64,000 bases of DNA from Mesorhabditis belari (taxonomy: Eukaryota; Nematoda; Chromadorea; Rhabditida; Rhabditidae): NCBI GenBank assembly GCA_958450365.1, contig CAUEEP010000742.1, forward strand, positions 4,112,501 through 4,176,500, in the 5' to 3' direction. The translations under genes and the position numbers were made by a program. Shown piece by piece: positions 1-12,300 of this stretch. Position 1 is the stretch's first letter; each line of letters starts with the position of its first letter. The notes beneath the pieces are model-generated. The model had not been told where the DNA came from. It searched no databases and saw nothing but the letters and a program-made list of their open reading frames with translations.

Positions 1-322
1 GTTATAAGTGAGTATTTGATTTTATATTGTACATGATACTCATTATAGTAAAACAACTAGAGTACATGTACACTTAGAGTTAAAAGTTCATGTTCGAACA
101 CTCAGATTGACAGCTAACCCAACACGTTTAGATGATCCTACCCTAACCTTTGATGACCAATCATGTTTAGATTGTTTAACCCTAATCATCTGTTTAGATT
201 GATCAGCTTAACCCTAATCAGCTCGAAAAGAAAGCTTCAGGTTAGTGCATGCGGATAGAAGTGATTTGGGAATGATGAGAAGAAAAAGAAATCAATATCA
301 ATCCACAAAAATTGCAACTCAC

Positions 323-3300
323 CGCGAACAGAATTTCCGGCCACCGATGATTTCCTTGCAGACGAGACTTGAAGGGTTTGTTTACGGGGTGGAATGGCTC
401 CACGGGTGTAGATGTGTGCAAGGGTTTCGCGTAGCTCAAATTTTACTCTTGTCAATTGGATTTGTCAAATCAGATTTAGCTAGTAATGAAATTTACCCGT
501 AAATACAGAAGCAGGCAAACTACCGTAATCTTTTGACGCTTTTGACGCCTACCCTTTTGACGATCTTTTAACTGCCGTATCTTTTTGACGATCGTAACCT
601 TTTGAACACAATACCTTTAGACAATCTACCGAATACTGTAACCTTCTGAATACCGTAGCCTTTTGGTTACCCTTTTGATGATCGTAACCCCTTGACTACC
701 GTAACCTTCTGAGTACTGTAACCTCCTGAATACCGTAACCTTCTGAATACCGTAGCCTTCTACCGTAGCCTTCTGAATACCGTAGTCTTTTGAGTACCGT
801 GATCTTTTGGTTAGCCCTTCTGATCGTAACCTCTTGACTACCGTATCTTTTTGAATACCGTATCCTACTGACAATCCACCGTAATCTTCTCTCCTGCCTT
901 TGTCTTGTCTCTTATTTGAGCTCTACTAGTTTAGATTGTGTAGCACTTTTTTGCAACACAAGATTTTCCTTGATTAAGAAAACTCGTTTTTCTCACCTCT
1001 TTCAACGCCACCACACCAATTAATCGACCATTCTCCGTAACGTAGGCGTGATTGAGGGCAAGAAGTGAGAAAAGAGTGTGTACCTGAATTTAGCATTTAA
1101 AATCAATCTATGACTTTAAATTATGAACCTTTTAACCTTGTCCCTTTAAAAGCTAAGTTCATGATCTCAAGAAAGTTTAGCATTTCCACCAGATTTTCGA
1201 TGAAGAGAATTTTCTTCCTGTGATTCTTTTGTAAATTTTCATTTTTCAACGTCTACTGCTAGAGATGCTAGTTAATTATTGCCATTGTTAGATTGAGATT
1301 GAAGATTGGGAAAAATTACCATTATTAAGAATGAAAAGGTAATATTTCCCCTTTTCCCTTGAAGAAATTGCTAGATTGCTAGATTATTGCCATTGCTAGA
1401 TTGCTAGATTGCTAGATTATTGCCATTGCTAGATTGCTAGATTGCTAGATTATTGCCATTGCTAGATTGCTAGATTGCTAGATTATTGCCATTGCTCGAT
1501 TGCTAGATTAATGCCATTGCTAGATTGCTAGATTATTGCTATTGCTTTATTGCTAGATTATTAGATACCGTAAATACTGTAATAGTACCCCACGCCCATA
1601 ATGACGGTGCGGAGTGTTGCGTAGTCTAGCTTTGAACGAGTTTTTCTCGACACTGGTTTATGCTACAATGCGCGCTTAGTTATCAAAAAATAGCCCTGAA
1701 TTTCAGCTATTTTTTCATACCAAAGACGCATTTTTTGAAATTACGGGTGCTTTGACAAAAATGAAATACTAAAAAACTTTTGCGACTACCCGACTGTACG
1801 AAGAGGGTGGGGTACTATTACAGTATTTACGGTAAGTACTCTTGTTTACGTATTTCCTTACTAGATAAATACTTTATGCTATCAAAATCTGAGCTCACCT
1901 TGTACAACGAGGTTCCTTTCACCAATTGGAAAGGTGCCGGATCGATGGCCACATCATCCAAATCGATTGTTGATGCGAGAATGATTGCCCGATCGGCTGT
2001 GGTGCTCTAAAAATAAAGTAGATTGAAAAGTAGATTGTAAAGTAGCGTTTAAAAGTATGAAAGTTTCAATTTCACAAAAAACCAACGGCTCGTCTCTCCT
2101 GGGGTTCATTGTGAGCGGCCAAGAATGGAGCAAAGCGTTCTCCTAAACAGGTTCCATTTTGTATTCAATAAATCTTTTAAGAACAAACTTTCATGTGGAT
2201 TATGATGTAGAGGTGAGTGTGCGAGGAGATGAGCTCCCGACAGTCCCCGATCGGTTAACGGTCCATCTGGATGCCATGAATGTCGTTGTTCCTCATTTCT
2301 TGGTGTCATCGCTTGCATTGAGGCGTTTCTAGAATTGTTGAAAATCTTGTTTTTAAAGATTTAAACCCCGATTCAGCTTCTAGATTTCATTTTAAGAAAT
2401 ACGGTAAATCTCTGGATCAGTTCAGCTCTGGATGAGTTCTTAAACCTGAATTGTCTTTGTTTAAGGTTGACCCGGTACTAGACCTGGTTCAGGGTCGATT
2501 TGATACAAGATTTGAACTAGTCAAGGCTCGATCTTGGCCTGGATTGTGGCTAAACCTAGTCTAAGCTCAGTCAGCACTCGATCACTTACCTCTAATTGAA
2601 CTGAGATCATTTAATTAACTAGTTAAACTCACCTACTTACAAAGATTTCATAACGCTTATTGGAAAGTTAAAATAGAGCGAATTCGAGCGGTTAAACATC
2701 AAAATAAAATGAAAATAAAAGAAAGGGATCAAACCCGAGCAATGATTTGATAGTGGTTTTGAAAACAAGGCTCTTCTCCACTAGAGCACAAGCTCACCTT
2801 TCGAGAGGGTGAAAGAAGGGTCATATAGAGACTGATTACCCTGAACAAACCTTCTCAAGGTTCCACCAATCGCCGAGAATACTTCACTGGCGACAAATGA
2901 TCTCCTTCTTGGCAAAGCCTGACTGTCCGGTCCCAACTTTCTCAACAACAAATGTGCCAAATAGTGACGAGAGACTTGACCCAATAGAGTCATTGCGTCT
3001 GTGAGAAGTTTTTGTAAAGCAAAAACGTTTATCTTACATTTATCAGTGACGAGGGGATAACTGCGGAGTTTCGGCGTTGTGATGAGAATGTTTCTCAACT
3101 CAGCATAAGTCATCTTCTTCGTGATAAACACCATATCAGTTACCATAATCTTTTCGACTTTCAGCGAATGAACACTGGAAATAAAGAGTTATTAATTGAA
3201 ATTTTCTGCAAGAGTTAATCGTCTCTTAAAGTCTTTTAAAGTAGCTCTTAAAGTCTCTTAGAGTCTCTTAAAGTCTCTTAAAGTCTCTTAGAGTCTCTTA

Positions 3301-6300
3301 GAGTCTCTTAGAGTCTCTTAGAGTCTCTTAAAGACTCTTAACGTCTCTTAAATAAACTCACGTGATTCGTGATGGAGGCAATTCTGCTAAGTATGGTAGA
3401 TTTTTGAGTTGAATGATCGATTCATAGATTGATGGACGTAAAAAGGCACAAATCGCATTCGCCACCATTAAAGCTATCTGAATCATAATATTAGACTTTG
3501 TTTCGATTTTCAGGAATAAAAACCCTTAAAGACCTCGGAGGAACACACTCGGAAGGGACACACTCTAATTTTTATCTATTGCTTTCTCCTGTTAAAAAAG
3601 TGCACTTACAAGAGAATAACGAGACCAGACCCGTTTTGATTTTCAGGAATAAAGACCCTTAAAGACCGCCGGCGTCAAATGCCTGCGTGGCCGAGTGGGT
3701 AAAAAAGATGGGTGGTAGTCGTCGTAATGTCTGGGGTCCCTGGTTCGATCCCGGACCTAACTTTTTTCCTTCTCTTTTTTTCCTTTTCTTACTGCTTCAT
3801 CCTGTACACTTTGATACTAATTGTTCTTTGTTTTTAAAGTCATTAGCTTTTGATTGTGAGGTTCCATTAGCTTTCTATTTATTGATTTTTGTTGGCTTTT
3901 GTTTTCTATTTTATTTCTTTAGCTAACTGTTGGGTTAAATGCAAATTGGATCGTTTCTAAAAGACACTATCTTTTTGTCGAGTCAATTGGATTCTCTTGT
4001 AGTCGTAATTTTCCACTCAGCTCTTTATTTAAGAGATTTTTGTCATTTCCCCTTTGTTCTTTTTGATAATCATTTAACTAACGGAATAAATTAGATAAAT
4101 TCCGTTTTGAAGCAATAAAGCGCGACTACAACACTAACCAAAACTGGAAGCAAGCCGCAGAGTTGCCCAGTTGCCTCGCAAACGATAACGGCCAACGAAA
4201 GTGAATGCGTCATCGCTCCTGTGAAAGCTGCCGCACCTAAATGAATGTTTTCGTTTAAGAAATTTTCAAAGGGACATAGAAGACTTAAAAATTAGATAGA
4301 TTGTCGATAAAAGATAGAGACTACGAGAGTTACTATTAGTTGTTAGCCAGCCACGAACATCATTTATCATTTAACCCACCAACAACCGCATACAATCCTG
4401 GATAAATAGGCGGATAGTCGGGTCCTCGAAGTCCTTCCGGAAAAGCCAATGCCAACAATTCACCCATTAAACGACCCATTGCAGCACCTGGATTTTGGAA
4501 AATTGAGGATTTTTGAAAATACAGTCTGATAATGAAAATATTAGGTTGTCCAGTTATGAGTCCAGTTGTCCTGCTCTTGAACAGCGTTATAGTCCAGTTA
4601 TCCTGCTCTTGAACAGCGTACCTTAGGGCTATACAATTTTATCAAACCCTATTCTCTATATGCTGTTCAAGATTTCTTATTTATTACAACTTTTCGTGTT
4701 TTTGACGTTAAACTAGATTCATTTTTGATTTAATTTTCGTGTTTAGATGACCGAGACGAAGTTTCGCCTTCGTGCCAGCCTTTGGTATGACTTCAAATTG
4801 GGCAAAAATGCCGTTGAATCCCATCGAGATCTCTGCAAAGTATTTGGCGAAGATGCTATTTCGGAAAGCCAGTGTCGCCGATGGTTTCAACGATTTCGAG
4901 AAGGAAATCAATCTTTGGAAGACGAAGACCACCAACGACGGCCTCCTGCGATCGATAATGCAGTACTGAAGCAGGTGATAGAAATGGATCCTAGACAAAC
5001 TACAGGTGAACTTGCAGAAATATTTAGAGTAAGCCCTCAAACAATTTCCGAGCATTTAAATCAATTGGGGAAAACAAGCCAATTTTTACGCCGAGGGAAT
5101 TCATTCTTTGCATGGAAGATGGGAACAAATATTGTTAACAAATGGTGAATATATTGTTGATTGAGCTGTTAAACTGGTTAAATGGTTTTAAAATAAAGAG
5201 TTGTTATCTTAAAAACGCGCATTTATAATTGGAAAACCTAATAGAAAACAAAAATTGTAGATAATCTAACTAAAAATAAACTTACCAGTAGTAAAAGCCG
5301 GAATGAAAATACCAGAAGGCACGTAGAGTGAAGTGAATTTTGAAACCATTACGAACTGAAAATTTTAATTTGTTTCGATATGAAATTCATTTTTCAAACT
5401 TCAAACAACTTACATAAACAATGATAAACCCGCCAATGGTGATCAAGATGTTGAACGGATCGAATTGGGCGTCTCGTGTCCAATGGGAAACGATTTCCGG
5501 GGAACAGCCCAACTAAATCGATACTTTTATATAATGTACAGGATGTCTCATCAAAAAACGTTTTCAAATCGAATTCCTTAAAAAGTCCTAGTGGCTGCAG
5601 ATGGCCGCTTTGATGTCAAAAGCGTTTATTTGTGCTCAGGAATCTTTCACGGGTTTTCTCTTTTTCATATCGATTTTGTACATGAGATTATGGGTGCCAC
5701 CATGGCTCCCACCACCTAACCAGCCACCACCATCACCCCTACCACTACCTGAAGATTATGGGTTCTACCATGGCTCCCACCACCTAACCAGCCACCACCG
5801 CCATCACCACTACCATCATCACTAGCCACGCCACCACAAACACTTGGATTTTACTGAGAATTTGCATAGCAACATGGCGCTCATTGACTTGCCATTTCTT
5901 GAGTGAAAACTTTGCTTGCTCGTTTTTGCCTTCTTGATTGATTGAATTACCAGCCACCACCAGCACTGTGCACTACACTTAAAAGAATATTCACACTCGG
6001 GGACAGGCCCAAAAAAAATTTCAACTTTTCACCAAGAAATGGCAAGGGCAGGGCCATGTCTGCAATCCCGAAAATGGGGTGGGGTGGCGTGGCGGGGTGG
6101 GGGGGGAGGGGGGGCTGTGGGGGGGGGGGGGGCTGGGGGGGGGGGTGGGGGGGGGGTTGGGGCCGGGGGGGCCGGGGGGGGGGGCTGGGGGGTGGGGGGG
6201 GCCATGATGGCACCCATAATCTCATGTACATAATCAAGATATGAAAAAGAGAAAAAACGCGAAAAATTCCTGAGCACAAATAAACGTTTTTAACACCAAA

Positions 6301-9300
6301 GCCGCCACCTGCAGCCACTAGAAATTTTTAAGAAATTCGATTTGAAAATGTTTTTTATGAGACACCCTGTAATGTAGGATTTGTGTAATGAAAGCATCTA
6401 CTTTCTTTGTAAACTACAGCTTGGACAACTCACATTGGTTTGATTGACTTGTGTGAAAGTGCAGTTCGAGAGCAAATCAACAAGTGCCTCGCGGAATGTC
6501 AACTGAAATGTTACAACGTTTCACTAGGCTTCAAATTAAGCAAGGATGTGTCAGGTTAGCTAAAGTCAGCTCTAATCGGATCGGATCTGTTTTGAGCCTG
6601 ATCATTGATCCGGTTGGACTGGCTAGACTCCACGATAAAGCAAGAAAATACGTGACGTGAGGCTGAACCTGGCCCAAGTTTTACCCTGGTATGGTCTGGC
6701 TTGCCCTAAAATAGATTGTAGAACATTTTATAACGCGCCCGCCTCTTTCCCATTAGTAATATAACTTTAAGCTCAAATTTCTTTGTGTTGAGCTGTCCAA
6801 TTGCCATAGTTTTCATGCCAAGACGACAAAAAAAGACTTTGCGCATCTTTTGATACCAAAAATCTTTAAATTGAATAGCCCAACATCAAGAAATTTCAGC
6901 TTTTTGGATTGCTAATGGCAAAAGGGCAGGGAAAATCAAATGTTCGTCAATCTCCAAAATAAGTTGCTTGAATCAGAGTCTGTTTCCTGAATCGTTAACA
7001 AACCTTCCCTGCACAATATTTCCCGAGTCCTTCCGGGAAGGTGACCACTGCCCCAATCGCGCACATCAACATCGTGTAAACAATCGGGCTGTAATCGAAT
7101 TTTTACAAAATCTATTTATATATTTTATTTAATCAACGTAAAATATATATGTCGTAGCCGTTAACGAATTCGTTTTCGTTTCGTTTCGTTAACGTTAACG
7201 TTCGTTTCGTTCGTTCGTTAACGGCTTCGTTTCGTTCTTTAACGGCTGAATTTCGTCAACGGCTGACTTTCGTTAATGGCTGAATTTCGTTAACAGCTGA
7301 ATTTCGTTAACGACTGAATTTCGTTAACAGCTGGATTTTGTTAACGGCTGAACTTCGTTAACGGCTGTATTTCGTGAACGGCTGAATTTCGTTAACAGCT
7401 GAATTTCGTTAACAGCTGAATTTCGTGAACGGCTGAATTTCGTGAACAGCTGAATTTCGTGAACAGCTGAATTTCGTTAACCGCTGAATTTCGTTAACAG
7501 CTGAATTTCGTTAACAGCTGAATTTCGTTAACGGCTGAATTTCGTAAACGGTTACGACATATATATGTTATGTCCGATTTCGATTTTCATCCGATTCAGA
7601 CTCAATCTGATCGGACGTCTGATCAATCAATCGGACTTCTGATTTAGATTGAGTATAAATCGGATGAAAATCGAAATCGGACATAACATATCTATTTAAA
7701 ACTCACTTCTTTGCCCAAAACGTTTTGATGCCGGGCGTGTGCTTGAGCGAGAGGGAAAATTGACGGTGTAACCAAATGAACAAAGCTGCCGTTAAACCGC
7801 AAATCACACTAGAAAATTAGCTAATTATAGAATTTGAAATTAAAATTGTAGATTATTGCACTCACCCCAACAAGGCGAATAACGGCAACTCGACGATCAA
7901 AAAGACGGCATTGGGGAAAGAGGTTTGATAGTAGGCAACGATTGTTCCAGCTTAAAAATTGAATAGATTTCTATTTCGATATGCTTATTTTCACTCACCG
8001 ATATGCTGCGGCAAGATGAAAGCCATCGCAAAACGGAAAATCAAAGCACTGCAAGTGGTGGCGAAGAAACAGCGCCAATAGTTCTTGATTGCGAAATATT
8101 TAGATGTTGACTCGATTCCGTACAAGACACCTTGAAAAGAAATGCTTTTGATCGATAGTTTAGTTGGAATCTCGGCAGATCAAAAATTGGTGCCCCACCG
8201 GGACTCGAACCCTCGACCTTTCGTTTACCGGGCAACTTTACTAACCATTACACCACAAGGCACCTGACCTCCCTTCTAACATTCATTTATTTACTTTAGT
8301 TGGAACTATGGATCGAAAACTTGGGCGCCGTCGGGACTTGAACCCGCCACCTTTCGCATACTGGGTAACTGTCCTAACCATTCCGCCACAACGCATTCGA
8401 ACTCCCTTACTCCAAAGGGCGTTAACTTCCCTCCTCTCTGGACGAGAAACTAGGTAGATCAAAAGTTTGTCCGCCGCCGGGGCTCGGACCAGCGACCTTT
8501 CGCTTACCGGACCATTGTGCTAACCATTAAACCACGACGCAGTCGATCCCCCTACTCCAGAGGGCGTTAACTTCCTTCCTCTCTAGGGTTAACTCCCTCT
8601 GCGGTAAAGGAGATCGAGTGCGAGTGTGTAATGGTTAGCACAATTGCCCGCTAGGCGATAGGTCGCGGGTTCGAGTTCCAGTGGCACACTAGTTTTTGAA
8701 CTATCCTAGTTCGAACTTTTGCAAATTTAAATTTGGGTTTTGATGTCAAATGCAAAGAATTCTGAACCTCCAGCCGGTGCACTGAAAGTGCAAGCGATTC
8801 CAACAGCACATCCAGTCGAGAGCATCTCCATTCGACGACCTAGAAAAGAACAAAATTTGCCTTTACATGGCCTCATTGATCTTTTCCATCTCTAATATTT
8901 GCTATTGGGTTAATGGAGAAGTCCTTTCCGATTCGCGAAAAGCGGAGGAAAGGCTATTGATCTGAGGGTCGCTGGTTCGACTTCCACCGGCGACAATATT
9001 TTTCAAAAATTTTTTGCTAAGATTCTGAAAGTGCGTGTCTAGGGGTTATTTTTGACGCTGATCACGAAACACATGTTTTTAACCTAGGTTTCTGCACGGA
9101 AAACTAACGAAACGTGAAAACAGCCATTTTTTGGCTCTGCCGCCCTTTACTAAAATAGCTGTAAAAACTTTTAGAAAAGAGATATCTCAAAACGGTTTTT
9201 ACCAATCGATCCGTCTTGAATTCAGCTTTAGGATGAGCTATAAAACGTCAAAATTCGACAAATTTAAGGTACTCTCCCAAAAAATCCGAAAGGACTTTTC

Positions 9301-12300
9301 CATCAACCCAATAGATAAAAAATGTACACAATTAAGCACTAATTCTGAAGTATTTCTGCCGTTTTAGTAGTAGTTTTTCGTTTTCTGCATTAGTAGTTTT
9401 TTTAAAAACCTTCAGTGGAGAAGAAAGCGTTGTGTTTCCACGCATGTGATGCTTTGTTAAGTAGATTCGCCACAATGGCACCCATGTGCACGAATGGACC
9501 CTGAAAAGAGCACAATTTGTTTTAAACATTGAATGCCAGTGCTTTAGATTTGAAATTCAAAGAATATCCCTCTCAAACAAACCTCTTTTCCAACAGGATA
9601 GCCGCCGCCTTGCGAAAAAATGACACCAACAATCTGAAATTCGGCTCGAAATATTCCAAAACTCTTTTCAAAATCGATTTTGTCTTTTCTCTATTTTGTT
9701 TTTGTATGTAAACACACGTTTCCTGACGTATTAACTGTCGTATTGTACTCAGAATTGTCACTCTGTCACTCTGTCAGTATTTTCTGTCTAAACTCTTGAC
9801 AAACCTTGGCAATAAGTGTCGTAAAGGATAAATAATTCTTTAGCTCAATGCCCGACATTATCACTTTCAACTCAGGGATTCCAGAGCCTAAAATGAAAAT
9901 GAATTAGTCGACTTTAATTGCCATCGAAATGTTTAAAATTCGCTTACCAATAGCTTGTTTAGAGATCATATGGCAGAAAAGACCGGCGAGGCCTGTGAAA
10001 ACAGAGAAGTAGAGAACCTAAAGATGTATTTTTAAAGAAATTTCTTTAAATAGACTGCTTAGCTTTTCAATAGATAGCTTAGCTTCCATAGATAGCCTAG
10101 CCTCCATAGATAGCCTAGCTTCCATAGATAGCTTAGCTTTTCAATAGATAACTTAGATTTCAATAGATAGCTTAGATTTTTAATAGATAACTTAGCTATT
10201 CAATAGGTAACTTAGCCTCCATAGATAGCTTAGCTTCTCAATAGATAGCTTAGCTTCTCAATAGATAGCTTAGCTTCCATAGATAGCTTAGCTTCTCAAT
10301 AGATAGCTTAGCTTCCATAGATAGCTTAGCTATTCATTAGATAACTTAGCTTCTCAATAGATAGCTTAGCTTCCATAGATAGCTTAGCTATTCATTAGAT
10401 AACTTAGCTTCTCAATAGATAGCTTAGCTTCCATAGATAGCTTAGCTATTCATTAGATAACTTAGCTTCTCAAAGATAGCTTAGCTTCCATAGATAGCTT
10501 AGCTATTCATTAGATAACTTAGCTTCTCAATAGATAGCTTAGCTTCCATAGATAGCTTAGCTATTCATTAGATAACTTAGCTTCTCAATAGATAGCTTAG
10601 CTTCCATAGATAGCCTAGCTTCCATAGATAGCTTAGCTTTCATAGATTCAAGCAGCTCACCCATATTGAGAAAGCTTGTAACTCTCCCTGTAACAACATT
10701 CGCTCGTAGAGACTTCGCTTCGCTGAAAAGTGAAGTTAGCAATAAGGCTACACTGGCTGCAATTGGATACGTGTCTCTATAGCTCATTGCTAGAATGTTC
10801 GCCTGGTAAACGCCTGGTAAGCGAGAGGTGGCCGGTTCGAATCCCGGCATCGACCATCTTTTGCATTCCTAGCCTTAACCCATAAAACGATAGGCTTGTC
10901 CAACTTAGCTACCCAGTCAATTGTTGAAACTTTTTGTGCATAGAGTTTGATAGACAAGAATAGACAGATAGACAGATAGACATAGAGATAGACAAATCCA
11001 ACCATGTAACAAGTATTCAATGCCCAAATCGGTGGTGATCGAGATGATTGCAGTCAAAACGCCGAGCAACCCCGACAGAAACCAGTCCTCCACGAAGAAA
11101 TGAATGAGATTCGTTCGGAAACCTGATTATTTGAATATTTAGTGTTCAAAAAGTCTAATCAATAAGTTTTCTACTATTCAAGTGAGATTTTTAATCATTC
11201 AAACTAATAAAAAGCTCAAAAAAAGGACTCACACTTTTGTTAATGATTCATAAGAAACAATTCCTTAAAGGGGAGAGGGGTATTAATCGCGGCCGGGTGA
11301 CGATAAAAATTTTTTTACGGCAACCACCTGTTTTTTTTTTATTTTAATATCGTTGATTTTATTATAAAAAGAATAAAAATCACCCGGTTAGAGTGATTTG
11401 ATGAGTTTACAAATTTTTGGAGACGCTGCAAGGCTTGGAGAAAAACAAGATCGTCACCCATCAGACACCTCAGCTAAAAGGCACCTATTTAAGAAAACTC
11501 TTTTTCGAGATTTATTCAAAGTTAATCCCACGGTTAATTCAAGGAGAGGTTCTTTCGTTTTAGAAATTCCAGTTACCTCCAATAAGTTTGTGTATACCGT
11601 ATTTTCTGTAATAGTAGGTTTTCCAATAAGTAATGCGCGTTACTTATTTCGAAACTATTGCGAAATCGCTTCGAGCAAATATATGCTCTTTTTAATCATC
11701 AGCATCTTGTGTTTATTTTTATATATTATTTTATTCATTTGCCTTTGTTTTATAATAGATATGTTGTTTTGCAGATGAAAGACAAAAAGTTTGTTGTCCG
11801 CGCATCAATGCTGTATGATTTCAAACGAGGTAAAACTGCAGCGGATTGCCATCGAACTATCTGTGCCGCATTTGGAGAGGATTCAATTTCAATCAGCCAG
11901 TGCCAGCGCTGGTTTAAACGATTTGCGGACGGAAACGAGTCAAAAGTGTTGACGAGGTGCAAAAATGGCTCGACGATTTCTTCTCATCGAAACCAGCTTC
12001 ATTCTATTATGACGGACTTCACTCTTTGCTCGGACGATGGAGAAATGTTGTTGATTGTTGTGGAGAATATATCGATTAATAAAGTTCTCTTTTGTTAATT
12101 TTGTGATATTTTGAAAATCGCGTCAAAACACGCATTACTTATTGGACAACCTAATAGTAGTGCGCACTACTATTTTTTCAAGCCCCCCGCCAGCCTGCAC
12201 TACGATTAAAGACTGCACTACTATTACAGAAAATACGGTAACTTTTTTTCCAATAAGAACTGCCAGAATTTGGAATCGACTCCCCAGAGTTTTGAGAGAG

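Noticed and set aside
2106..2318. ORF as the CLC linker exon between the CBS domains
   Set aside because: Its acceptor does not give a phase compatible with the donor at 2797. It remains possible with another exon, so it was not included.
5942..6318. Glycine-rich and proline-rich ORFs on both strands
   Set aside because: They are direct translations of the G tract and CCACC repeats inside the foldback element, with no independent coding signal.
10067..10640. Possible CRISPR-like array because of regular repeats
   Set aside because: Units are contiguous with no unique spacers, and the genome is eukaryotic.
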